Source of the DNA: Candidatus Manganitrophus sp.
Lineage (GTDB): Bacteria > Nitrospirota > Nitrospiria > SBBL01 > Manganitrophaceae
NCBI GenBank assembly: GCA_028865235.1
Contig: CP114561.1
Span: forward strand, 1,632,001 to 1,696,000
Direction: 5' to 3'
DNA: 64,000 nt
The notes under the pieces were generated by a model. That model worked only from the letters and a program-made list of their open reading frames with translations. It ran no database searches and had not been told where the DNA came from. Position numbers and translations under genes: made by a program. Shown here in pieces: positions 37,979 through 46,488 of the stretch (its first letter is position 1; each line of letters opens with the position of its first letter).

Positions 37979-38022
37979 TTGACAGGAACGCCGCAACCGG
38001 ATAGTATTCACTTGAATACTAT
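37979..38022 (+). promoter_or_regulatory. lexA promoter with overlapping LexA operator
   Basis: TTGACA (37979-37984), a 17-base spacer and TAGTAT (38002-38007) make a near-ideal sigma70 promoter. A perfect palindrome, ATAGTATTC at 38001-38009 and GAATACTAT at 38014-38022 around four bases, covers the -10 and the expected start site. It ends 11 bases before the lexA ATG. This arrangement fits self-repression by LexA and gives a candidate SOS box for this lineage. No other copy was noticed in the window. Confidence 0.8.
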
Positions 38023-38033
38023 TTGGAGATAGA

Positions 38034-38648
38034 ATGCCTCAACCGCTGACAGACCGTCAGGCCCAGGTCCTCCAATTTATCACCGGCTATCTCGCCGACC
38101 ACGGATTTCCGCCGACGCAGCGAGAGATCATGCGGCGGTTTAAGATGAAGAGCACCCGGGGAGTCGCACGCCATCTGGAAGCGCTGGAGAAAAAAGGCCA
38201 TTTGAGCCGGCCCCATCGCGGCGCGCGAGCGCTGGAGCTGCGCGGAGCAACCCGCGGCATTCCGGTGATCGGAAAGGTCGCGGCAGGGGAGCCGATTTTG
38301 GCGACCGAGAATATCGAAGGAAGAATCGACCTCAATCGAAGCCTCGCCCGATGGAAAGATGCTTTTCTTCTGAAGGTAAAAGGAGACAGCATGATTCAGG
38401 CCGGGATCCTGGAAGGGGATTATCTTCTGGTGAAGCCGCAGCCGGGCGCCGAGGAGGGAGAGATCGTCATCGCCCTCTTGAATGGAGAGGCGACGGTGAA
38501 ACGTTTTGAAAAAAAAGGAGAGCGCATTCTCCTCCACTCCGCCAACCCCGCTTATCGACCGATCGAAGTCACCCCGCAAAGCGGCGACTTCCGGATCGTC
38601 GGAAAGGCGGTCGCGGTCATTCGCTCCCTGGAAAGCCCGATCGGCTGA
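38034..38648 (+). CDS. lexA: LexA repressor
   Basis: SOS repressor of 204 residues. An N-terminal winged helix (residues 1-65; FPPTQREIMRRFKMKSTRGV) binds the operator. The self-cleavage site lies in KVAAGEPIL (Ala-Gly), and the S24 protease domain has the catalytic Ser in KGDSMIQAGI and the Lys in GEATVKRFEKK. ATG follows TTGGAGATAGA. It should repress itself through the palindrome overlapping its promoter and be inactivated by RecA after DNA damage. A Ski2-like helicase follows 94 bases downstream on the same strand and might be co-regulated, but it has its own ribosome-binding site and no second operator was seen. Confidence 0.95.
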   Translation: MPQPLTDRQAQVLQFITGYLADHGFPPTQREIMRRFKMKSTRGVARHLEALEKKGHLSRPHRGARALELRGATRGIPVIGKVAAGEPILATENIEGRIDLNRSLARWKDAFLLKVKGDSMIQAGILEGDYLLVKPQPGAEEGEIVIALLNGEATVKRFEKKGERILLHSANPAYRPIEVTPQSGDFRIVGKAVAVIRSLESPIG

Positions 38649-38742
38649 CTGAACCGGTCACTCTGAGCATCCGCGCTCATGAAAGCCCCGCGAAGGATTT
38701 CTAATTTCATCATGTAAAAACCATCACACCCGGGAGGACCGA

Positions 38743-41433
38743 ATGAAAATGCGGTTTCTGGAGAAGGTCGGAATCGATACCGACGTCATCCCGATCTGGG
38801 AGAAGCGTTACGGACCGGAGCTCCTCCCCGTTCAGGAAAAGGCGATTCAACAGACGTCGCTCCTTCAAGGGGGCAACCTCGTCGTCTTTGCTCCCACGAC
38901 TTCCGGAAAAACCTTCATCGCGGAGATCCTGGCGATCTTCGCGATCCGGAAAGGGAAACGGGTCTTCTATCTCGTTCCCACCAAGTCGCTCGCCGAGGAA
39001 AAGTTCGCTCAATTCCGGGAGGCGTACCGATCCCTCGGCATTGTCACGGCGATCTCCACGCGCGATCATCGGGAGTGGGACGCGGCGATCCTGTCGAAGG
39101 GTTTCGATATCGCGATCGTCGTTTATGAAAAACTGCAATCGCTCCTGGTGACCCGTCCGTGTCTGCTGGAGGAGGTCGGCGTGGTGATCCTCGACGAGCT
39201 GCAGATGATCGCGGACGAAGAGCGGGGCCCCACGATCGAGCTGCTGCTGACCAAGCTCCTTCACGCACGGGTCCGGCCGCAATTTCTGGGGCTCTCGGCG
39301 GTCCTCGGCGAGGGAGCGGCGCTGGCCCGCTGGCTTCAGGCCGATCTTTTAATCGAGGAGAAGCGGCCGGTTGAACTGAGGAAAGGGATTTTCTGCCGCG
39401 GGATTTTTTCCTATCGGGAACACAACAGCGGCAAAGTGGGAGAAGAGCTCTGGAAAGAAATGGGGGGAGAGGAAGAGATCGATCTGATGGTTCCCCTCGC
39501 CTCTTTTCTCGGCGGGGAGCGGGAAGAGTCGACCTTGCTTTTTCTCAAAGACAAGCCGACGGTGGAGAGCGCCGCCGTCAAAATCGGCGAGCAGGTCGGC
39601 CTTGCCCCCGCCGAGGAGGCGGTTGAGGAGCTGCTGGCGTTGGAAGAGACCACGGCCCGCGACTTCCTCATCCGGCTCCTTCGAAAAGGGATCGGAATCC
39701 ATCATGCCGATCTTCCCCTGGAGCAGCGGCAGGTGATCGAGCGCCACTTTCGGATGGGGGCGATCCGCATCCTCGTTTCGACAAGCACCTTGGCCATGGG
39801 GATCAACTGCCCGGCGAAAAATGTCCTGATCGAATCCCGCCAGTGGCATTACTTCCGGCGTTATCACGGGACCGACACCCGGCCGCTTCCCCGCTCCCTC
39901 CATGAGAACATGGCGGGCCGGGGAGGGCGTTACGGCTACATTGGCGATTTCGGCCGGGCGATCCTGGTGACCCATTCTTCGTTCAGAAAAAAAGTCTGGA
40001 TGGATCAATATATCGCCGGGATGATCGAGCCGCTGGAACCGGCCCTCCGAATGGAGGAGATAGAAGAAATCCTCCTGAACCTGGTTGCCTCCGGCGAAGC
40101 GGCAACGTCAAAGGAGCTGGCGGGATTTCTCAAGTCGACCTACACCGCTCAACGAAGGTGGGGAGAAAAGATGGACGGTCTCGAACCGCTGATCGCATCG
40201 GCCGTCGAGAGGTGCCAAAACCAGGGAGCCCTTCAAGCGGTCGGAGAAGATCGCGTTGTCGCGACCGAACTGGGGAAGATCACCGTGCTGAAAGGAATCC
40301 GGCTCGCGACCGCCGTTGAGATCAGCCGTTGGATGAAGGCAACCGATCCGAGCCGCCTGACCGAGCTCGAGATACTCTACGCCCTCGCCCTCACCGAAGA
40401 TGCAAAGCGGATCTACGTTCCTCTCCCCTACCGGGAGCGCCGGGCCAGGAATTACCCGACCCTCCTCCGGAAAGAAATTTTGCATCAACAGGAAGGGGGG
40501 AAGCGCATTTTTCAGTCACGCACCGGCGCCGTGCGGCCGAGCGAAGCGGAGGAAGCGCGCGCCGTCAAAAAAGCGCTGATTCTCCGGGAATGGATCACCT
40601 CCCGATCGACCGTCGAGATCGAACAGTCGTACGACATCCATGCCGGCGCGATTGCGCGGATCGGCGAGGCCTTCTCCCGGCTGGCGGAGGCGGCCTCGGC
40701 CCTTGCCCGGGAGATCGGCTGGACGCCGGAGACGGTCCGGAGCCTCTCCGAACTTTCCGAGCGGCTCCTCCAAGGGGTGACCGCCCAAGGGCTGGCGTTG
40801 TCGCGAATACGCGTCAGGGGGCTGAACCGAACCGCCATCGCCCGTCTGGTCAGAGAGGGCTACGACAGTCCGGAGGCGCTCTTCTCGCTTCCGATCGAGA
40901 TTCTGGAGAAATACCTATCGGAGCGGGTCGCCGCGGCCCTTTCTCTCAGCCCTCTGGAGAACGATCCCATTCAGCCGGAGATTCCGAATTTCCACCGGCA
41001 GAAGGATCACGCCCGCGAGCCGTCACCGGGATACCCTCGCCAATCCGAGGCTTCGCCCGTTTTGTCGATCGATTTGGATCAGCAGTTGATCACTTACAAA
41101 GAAATTCGGGTTGAGCTCTCCTCCTATCCCTTCAAGCTCCTGGCGGCCCTCGCCCGAACGCCGGGTCGGGTGGTCAACAAGGTCACCCTCTACGATGCGC
41201 TTTATGGAAGCGCGGAGAAAGAAGACGAAGATGACAGGCCGTATGAGCGCCAGCTCGCCGATCACAAGAGAAAAATTTTAGCCCAGATCCGGAAAGCGGT
41301 GGGAAACCAGAAGAAGCGGGTGATTCTCTCCGAAGAGATCGAGAATCTGATTGCGGTCCGCCGCGGGGTGGGGTATACCCTAAACCTGAACCAGACGGAA
41401 GTGTCGATCCATAAAGAGGCCGCACTTCAATAA
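38743..41433 (+). CDS. Ski2/Hel308-like DExH helicase with C-terminal winged helix
   Basis: Superfamily 2 helicase of 896 residues. Motif I is APTTSGKTFIAEI (residues 50-62), Ia VPTKSLAEEK, II ILDELQM (DELQ rather than DEAD), III LSAVLG, V STSTLAMGINCPAKN and VI NMAGRGGRYG, a pattern of the Ski2/Hel308 group. A helical middle (about 430-740) includes a helix-hairpin-helix-like stretch near ARLVREGYDSPEALF. After a Pro-rich linker the last 90 residues (LSIDLDQQLITYKEIRVELS; FKLLAALARTPGRVVNKVTL; IRKAVGNQKKRVI) look like an OmpR/PhoB-type winged helix. ATG follows CGGGAGGACC. Likely a DNA repair or recombination enzyme; the fusion is unusual. Confidence 0.83.
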   Translation: MKMRFLEKVGIDTDVIPIWEKRYGPELLPVQEKAIQQTSLLQGGNLVVFAPTTSGKTFIAEILAIFAIRKGKRVFYLVPTKSLAEEKFAQFREAYRSLGIVTAISTRDHREWDAAILSKGFDIAIVVYEKLQSLLVTRPCLLEEVGVVILDELQMIADEERGPTIELLLTKLLHARVRPQFLGLSAVLGEGAALARWLQADLLIEEKRPVELRKGIFCRGIFSYREHNSGKVGEELWKEMGGEEEIDLMVPLASFLGGEREESTLLFLKDKPTVESAAVKIGEQVGLAPAEEAVEELLALEETTARDFLIRLLRKGIGIHHADLPLEQRQVIERHFRMGAIRILVSTSTLAMGINCPAKNVLIESRQWHYFRRYHGTDTRPLPRSLHENMAGRGGRYGYIGDFGRAILVTHSSFRKKVWMDQYIAGMIEPLEPALRMEEIEEILLNLVASGEAATSKELAGFLKSTYTAQRRWGEKMDGLEPLIASAVERCQNQGALQAVGEDRVVATELGKITVLKGIRLATAVEISRWMKATDPSRLTELEILYALALTEDAKRIYVPLPYRERRARNYPTLLRKEILHQQEGGKRIFQSRTGAVRPSEAEEARAVKKALILREWITSRSTVEIEQSYDIHAGAIARIGEAFSRLAEAASALAREIGWTPETVRSLSELSERLLQGVTAQGLALSRIRVRGLNRTAIARLVREGYDSPEALFSLPIEILEKYLSERVAAALSLSPLENDPIQPEIPNFHRQKDHAREPSPGYPRQSEASPVLSIDLDQQLITYKEIRVELSSYPFKLLAALARTPGRVVNKVTLYDALYGSAEKEDEDDRPYERQLADHKRKILAQIRKAVGNQKKRVILSEEIENLIAVRRGVGYTLNLNQTEVSIHKEAALQ

Positions 41434-41452
41434 AACGACCGAAGACATCGCC

Positions 41453-43570
41453 TTATCCCTCCTGATCCAATTGCATCGACCATGGAGCGCTCAGTTTTTT
41501 CTCAAGCGCTTCGGAGGAAAGCGGCTTGCTGAAGTAATAGCCCTGCATTCCATCACACCCGTTTGCGCGTAAAAATTTTAGCTGCGCCGCGCTCTCAACC
41601 CCCTCTGCGACCACCCTCAGGCCGAGGTTCCGCGCGAGGGCGATGATGGAAGTCACAATCGCCGCGTCGGTGGCATTCGTTTCAATCTCCCGAACAAAAG
41701 ATTGGTCGATCTTCAGAATATGGATCGGAAAACATTTCAGATAACGGAGGGAGGAGTAACCGGTGCCGAAATCATCGATCGAAATCTGAATCCCCAGCTT
41801 GTTCAATTGGGTTAATGTGGCAACCGTTCTCTCTTCATTCTCCATCAGCATGCTCTCCGTTAATTCCAAACCAAGATGCCGCGCGGAGAGGCCTGTCTCT
41901 CCTAGAATCCGTTCAACGGTTTCGATGAGTTGCGGCTGTTTGAACTGCCGGATCGAGAGGTTGACCACCATGTGCATCAAGGGAAGGTTCGCCTTCTGCC
42001 AGGCGGCCGCCTGCGCGCAGGCGGTGCGCAGCACCCACTCCCCGATCGGCACGATCAGCCCCGTCTCCTCCGCAATCGGAATAAACTCTTGTGGGCTCAC
42101 CAGTCCCAACGAAGGGTGTTGCCAACGCAAAAGCGCCTCCACGCTGGTAATCCGACCGGTCTTCAGATCGACCTGGGGCTGGTAGTGAATGAGGAACTCT
42201 TCCCGCTTCAATGCATAACGGAGACTGCTCTCCAGCGTCAGCTGCGCGATCGTCGCCGTGTTCATCTCGGCGGAGTAGAATTGATAGTTATTGCGGCCCA
42301 TCTGTTTGGCGCGGTACATGGCGGTGTCTGCATTCTTCAACAAAAGATCAATGTCGTCGCCGTCGAACGGATAAAGGGTGATTCCGATGCTCGGCGTGAC
42401 AAAAAGCTCCGGCCCCTGCAACCCAAAGGGGCGCGAGAAATCATCGAGGATTTTCTGGGCCACTTTGGCGGCATCATGAACGGAGGTGATATTGGTCAGA
42501 ATCACGATAAACTCGTCGCCGCCGAGGCGGGCAACGGTATCGCTTTTCCGGACGCAACGCGTCAACCGGCCGGCGGCCTCTTTCAACAAGAGATCGCCGA
42601 CGGTATGACCGAGCGAATCGTTGACGAGTTTAAAGCGATCCAAGTCGAGAAAAAGGAGCGCGACCAGCTTTCCGTTGCGGCTTGCCTGGGGGAGCGCTTG
42701 GCGTAGTCGATCCTGGAAAAGAGTCCGGTTCGGAAGCCCGGTCAGTTGATCGAAATGAGCCAGCTCGATCAGCCGCTCCTCCGCCCGCTTCCAGTCGGTT
42801 ACATCGCGGAAACTCCAGACCCGCCCGACCGGTTCCCCGTCCAAAAGATGGGGTTGCGAAAGTTGTTCAAAGACCCTTCCATCCTTGAACTCCAGCAGAT
42901 CGAAACTCTCGGCAAGAGGGTTGGCGTAAACCTCTTTGATCTTGGTGAGGAATCGCTCCGGGTCCTTCAACTGCGTCATGACGAATTTGAGAGCTTTCGT
43001 GTTGTCCTTCGTGTCGAGGATCCGCTGTGGAATCCGCCACATCGTTGCAAATTTCCGATTAAAGCGGATCATCTTCCCGTCTTGATCGACGACCAAAACG
43101 CCGTCTGCCGTCGCCTCCAGGGTCGACAAAATCAGGGAGGCCGAACGTTTGAGCTCACCCTCGGATCGCGCCAGCGCCTTCTTCGTCCGCTCGTCGGAAA
43201 GCACCCGCCTAACCGCCTCCGGAAGATAATCGAGGTACGCGGTTGATTTCGTCACAAAATCACGAACGCCCGCCCGCAACGCTTTGATAATGGTCGCCTC
43301 ATCGCTGAACGCCGTCACCATGATAACAGGAAGATCTTGTCCCTTCGCCTTTAGATTCATATAAAAATCGAGGCCGGTCATTCCCTTCGGAAGGGTATAA
43401 TCGAGCAGAACCAAATCGATCTCTTCCTGTACCACCTTTTCCTCCCCCTCTTCAGCGGTCGCGGCGGTAAGGATATTGTAACCGGCCCGCTCCAAACACC
43501 TGCGCTCGAGGACCGCCGTGGTCTCGTCGTCTTCGACGATAAGGATGGTTTCTTGAAGTTTGTCGGTCAT
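41453..43570 (-). CDS. response regulator with PAS, GGDEF and EAL domains
   Basis: A 705-residue c-di-GMP signalling protein. Receiver at about residues 8-125 (LIVEDDETTAV, LVLLDYTLPKGMTG with the phospho-Asp, VMVTAFSD); PAS domain around 145-260; GGDEF domain around 270-430 with RLGGDEFIVIL and an upstream RKSD inhibitory site; EAL domain around 445-695 with SVEALLRWQHP, LTESMLMENEE, IDDFGTGYSSLRYL and KIDQSFVREI. Both catalytic motifs are canonical, so it could both make and break c-di-GMP. The chosen ATG is 43568-43570. No partner kinase adjoins it. The gap to 43781 contains no recognised gene. Confidence 0.9.
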   Translation of the reverse strand: MTDKLQETILIVEDDETTAVLERRCLERAGYNILTAATAEEGEEKVVQEEIDLVLLDYTLPKGMTGLDFYMNLKAKGQDLPVIMVTAFSDEATIIKALRAGVRDFVTKSTAYLDYLPEAVRRVLSDERTKKALARSEGELKRSASLILSTLEATADGVLVVDQDGKMIRFNRKFATMWRIPQRILDTKDNTKALKFVMTQLKDPERFLTKIKEVYANPLAESFDLLEFKDGRVFEQLSQPHLLDGEPVGRVWSFRDVTDWKRAEERLIELAHFDQLTGLPNRTLFQDRLRQALPQASRNGKLVALLFLDLDRFKLVNDSLGHTVGDLLLKEAAGRLTRCVRKSDTVARLGGDEFIVILTNITSVHDAAKVAQKILDDFSRPFGLQGPELFVTPSIGITLYPFDGDDIDLLLKNADTAMYRAKQMGRNNYQFYSAEMNTATIAQLTLESSLRYALKREEFLIHYQPQVDLKTGRITSVEALLRWQHPSLGLVSPQEFIPIAEETGLIVPIGEWVLRTACAQAAAWQKANLPLMHMVVNLSIRQFKQPQLIETVERILGETGLSARHLGLELTESMLMENEERTVATLTQLNKLGIQISIDDFGTGYSSLRYLKCFPIHILKIDQSFVREIETNATDAAIVTSIIALARNLGLRVVAEGVESAAQLKFLRANGCDGMQGYYFSKPLSSEALEKKLSAPWSMQLDQEG

Positions 43571-43781
43571 TGGCGAGTCAATCCGGATGGACCTATCAAG
43601 GAGAGGGTGATGTTGTTCTGTCCGAAGTTCAACCGGGATACCGAGCAATGCAGAAAAAGAACGACGGCACTTTGCCCACATTCTTCAAAAGATTAACAGG
43701 TTTTGGTCTGTTGTCAATTTGGGATAACGGCGCGGGGAAGATCCTTCACAAGGACGAGCGGATAAACAGATGAAACAAGAT

Positions 43782-44732
43782 TTATCGTTGAGACACTGCA
43801 GGCGGCGACTCCGGGTTGGCGCCGGGGCGGATGATGTTCATCGCCATCGCGATCATGGCGCTCACGTCGCTGAGGGTGGCGGGGACCACGAGGGTATTTC
43901 CTTCTTTGGCCAGATTTCCGAATTGGTTGATGTATTGTTCGGCCACCCGGAGCTGAACCGCCTGGTAGCCGCCGGGGGATTGGATCGCTTCGGCGATCTT
44001 GCGAATCCCCTGCGCGGTCGCCTCGGCCACGGTGAGGATGGCGGCGGCTTGCCCTTCCGCCTCGTTGATCTGCTGCTGTTTGTTCGCTTCCGAGGCCTTG
44101 ATCACCTGCTGCTTCTCCCCTTCGGCCGCATTGATGGCCGAATCGCGGACCCCCTCGGAGTTGAGGATCACCGCCCGCTTCTCCCGCTCGGCCCGCATCT
44201 GTTTTTCCATGGCGGCAAGGACATCTTCGGGTGGGGTGATGTTCTTGATCTCATAACGGAGCACCTTGATCCCCCATGGCTCGGTCGCCTTGTCGAGCTC
44301 GGTGACGACCGCCAGGTTGATCGTGGTCCGCTCCTCGAAGGTCCGGTCCAACTCGATCTTTCCGACCTCGCTGCGCAAAGTGGTCTGCGCCAACTGGATG
44401 ATGGCGAAGGTATAATCGGTGACGCCGTAGGAGGCCCGCTCCGGATTCAGCACTTTGAGGTAGAGCACCCCGTCCACGCCGACCTGGACGTTGTCCCGGG
44501 TGATACAGAGCTGCTCCGGGATATCGAGCGCTTGCTCCTTGAGGGAATGGCGGTATCGAATGACATCGAGGAAAGGAAGGAGGATGTGGAAACCGGCGTC
44601 AAGGGTGCCGCTGAACTTTCCCAGCCGCTCGACGACGTAGGCGCTCTGCTGCGGCACAACCACGGCGGTCTTTGCCAGAATAATCAGCACCAGCACTGCC
44701 AAGACCAAAACCACAATCATCCCTTCACTCAT
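43782..44732 (-). CDS. SPFH/band 7 membrane protein (stomatin-like, QmcA type)
   Basis: A 316-residue prohibitin-homology protein. One N-terminal membrane helix (MIVVLVLAVLVLIILA) precedes the SPFH domain (VVPQQSAYVVERLGKFSGTL; RDNVQVGVDGVLYLKV; LRSEVGKIELDRTFEERTTI) and a coiled coil rich in Glu, Lys and Ala (RAEREKRAVILNSEGVRDSA). These proteins form large membrane microdomain assemblies. The start follows GGGAGAGATAAG. It lies directly after an NfeD-family gene on the same strand, the common partnership in which NfeD and the SPFH protein work together in membrane organisation or proteolysis. Confidence 0.92.
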   Translation of the reverse strand: MSEGMIVVLVLAVLVLIILAKTAVVVPQQSAYVVERLGKFSGTLDAGFHILLPFLDVIRYRHSLKEQALDIPEQLCITRDNVQVGVDGVLYLKVLNPERASYGVTDYTFAIIQLAQTTLRSEVGKIELDRTFEERTTINLAVVTELDKATEPWGIKVLRYEIKNITPPEDVLAAMEKQMRAEREKRAVILNSEGVRDSAINAAEGEKQQVIKASEANKQQQINEAEGQAAAILTVAEATAQGIRKIAEAIQSPGGYQAVQLRVAEQYINQFGNLAKEGNTLVVPATLSDVSAMIAMAMNIIRPGANPESPPAVSQR

Positions 44733-44777
44733 CTTATCTCTCCCCTTTGGCGACAGACTGCAGTATGAGGCCGACCC

Positions 44778-45212
44778 TTATTCGTTCCGCACCGATAAAG
44801 TCAACCCGTCTACCTGGACGACCTTGCATCGTTGGCCTCTGGCAACCGAGCTTTCTCCGACGTTGCGTGCATTCCAGGCCGCACCCCGCAGCTCTACCTT
44901 CCCGATGGCATCCACCGCGATTTGATCGAGTGCAACGGCGGCCTCTCCCACCAAACTATCGATCTCTTTGCCCATATTGGCCGTCTGGAATCGTTTGAGT
45001 AGCGGCTTCCGGAAAAATAGCAACGCACCGATTGAAAAAACGGAAAAGAGCAGCCACTCGGTCCACTCAGGCCCGGTGAATTTGAGCCCTGCAAGCGTCC
45101 CCACGATCAGGGCGCCGGCGCCGAAGAAAATAAGATAGAACCCGCCGGGAGTCAGCATCTCCGCCAGTAAGAAAAAAAGACCCAACAACAACCAACCCCA
45201 CCAGGGCATCAT
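44778..45212 (-). CDS. NfeD family membrane protein
   Basis: A 144-residue NfeD-like protein. Two or three membrane helices occupy residues 3-80 (WGWLLLGLFFLLAEMLTPGG; IFFGAGALIVGTLAGL; LLFSVFSIGALLFF), followed by a soluble OB-fold domain (SLVGEAAVALDQIA; GKVELRGAAWNAR; VVQVDGLTLSV). The first of two ATGs lies after AGGAGCGTGAA. It precedes the SPFH gene on the same strand by about 45 bases and shares a promoter with it. Confidence 0.9.
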   Translation of the reverse strand: MMPWWGWLLLGLFFLLAEMLTPGGFYLIFFGAGALIVGTLAGLKFTGPEWTEWLLFSVFSIGALLFFRKPLLKRFQTANMGKEIDSLVGEAAVALDQIAVDAIGKVELRGAAWNARNVGESSVARGQRCKVVQVDGLTLSVRNE

Positions 45213-45277
45213 TTCACGCTCCTGTCTTCACGCATGCGAGATCTCAAATTAGATTAGGTACAAACACCGGAGAACGA

Positions 45278-45305
45278 AGTATATCAAAGGTGAATCCGCT
45301 GTCAA
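45278..45305 (-). promoter_or_regulatory. sigma70-type promoter of the nfeD-SPFH operon
   Basis: On the minus strand TTGACA (plus 45300-45305) is followed after 16 bases by TATACT (45278-45283). The leader would be about 60 bases. A second TTGACA faces the other way at 45315-45320, without a good -10 for the small gene at 45485. Confidence 0.5.
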
Positions 45306-45484
45306 GAAAAACGATTGACAGAAATAGCGCGCGTCGCATGGTTCGCTTGGATTGCTGACCTTCAACGGGGACCAACAAAAAACCGATGAAAGACCATTCA
45401 AAGACCAAGATCCTTTTTCCTCTCTTTGTTACCCTCCGAGATGAAACAAGTGAGACCCAAATCAACCTACATGGAGGTACTTCA

Positions 45485-45616
45485 ATGTCAAAAGATATTT
45501 TGTATTTTCTGCTCTTAATCGCTCCCGTCATTCCGGCGTTTGTGGTGCTCATCCACGACACAGACCTGCCGAAAGAAAAGAGGGATGGCGGAACCCGGCG
45601 TCACAGCAAGGAATAG
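45485..45616 (+). CDS. small single-helix membrane protein, 43 residues
   Basis: A short protein, MSKDILYFLLLIAPVIPAFV followed by VLIHDTDLPKEKRDGG and a basic end. One membrane helix spans roughly residues 5-24, with a charged C-terminal tail. The start is well supported by ATGGAGGTACTTC directly upstream. No family is assigned. It lies alone, divergent from nfeD. Confidence 0.55.
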   Translation: MSKDILYFLLLIAPVIPAFVVLIHDTDLPKEKRDGGTRRHSKE

Positions 45617-45900
45617 AGGCGTTATGCGACATAAAGAGGGAGGGGCGGGTGATGAGTTCCCGCCCCTCCAGGCTCGGACCTCCGATATTCGAAATTGGAT
45701 TCCGGTTCTCGGAACGCTTCCGGCACGGCGCAACCGAGGCGCATCGATCAAAAGGTGTTTCCTCAAACGAAATGGCGGGAATTCAACGGATGCGGCCCAT
45801 TTTTCAACCTGAGGAAAGGCCCTGTCTTTGCAAAATAGCCAAAATAGAAAATTCGTCCGACCGAAATTTTTATTGTAACGGTACAGGAGAAGGAGGATCC

Positions 45901-46470
45901 ATGATCGTTCCGCTCTCTCAACTTTATGAATCCGCCGATCGCACCCGCATCTACTTCGTCATTCTCGATCAGCAAATTTGTCTCCCCCCTGAGAAGGCCG
46001 TCGGCTCCCTCTGGAACTCGACCCAGCTCGGAGCCTGGGCAAGCAAAGGGCAAGTGATCGTCGTCCAAAACCCGCAATTCATTCCGGGGATCGACACCAC
46101 CCCCGCGGAGGTCGTCGCATTCCATCAGGCCTATCTGGTCAAGCCCGATTTGAACGGACTGATCCTCCATCAACGCAAGAGCCACAGCGGTTTCCTGATC
46201 AACACCCTTGAGGGGCCATCGTTATCACTGATCGTGAGAACGCGCGACGCCATTTGCCTGTCAGAAAATGTGCCCCTCGATCAGACGGCAGAACGTCTCA
46301 TGGAGGGGAAGACGACGCTTCAACAATTGACGTCCTTGCGGGCGGTGAGAGAGGCAGTGGTTGGGCTAGGCGAGGAGGCGACATGTGAAGCCGGGCTGAT
46401 CGAACTGGTGATGGTTCCGCGCGGCGTGCTTTTTCAGTTTGTTAAACGGCATCCAGTGATGGGGGGTTGA
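45901..46470 (+). CDS. protein of unknown function
   Basis: A 189-residue soluble protein beginning MIVPLSQLYESADRTRIYFV. The strong AGGAGGATCC site at 45889-45898 fixes the start, although the frame is open further upstream. It appears alpha/beta, with no membrane segment, no signal peptide and one notable run, AERLMEGKTTLQQLTSLRAV. I do not recognise the family. It is convergent with comM, 18 bases away, and preceded by about 280 bases without other features except the small gene at 45485. Confidence 0.7.
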   Translation: MIVPLSQLYESADRTRIYFVILDQQICLPPEKAVGSLWNSTQLGAWASKGQVIVVQNPQFIPGIDTTPAEVVAFHQAYLVKPDLNGLILHQRKSHSGFLINTLEGPSLSLIVRTRDAICLSENVPLDQTAERLMEGKTTLQQLTSLRAVREAVVGLGEEATCEAGLIELVMVPRGVLFQFVKRHPVMGG

Positions 46471-46488
46471 AGGGGTGAGAGGGATCAT

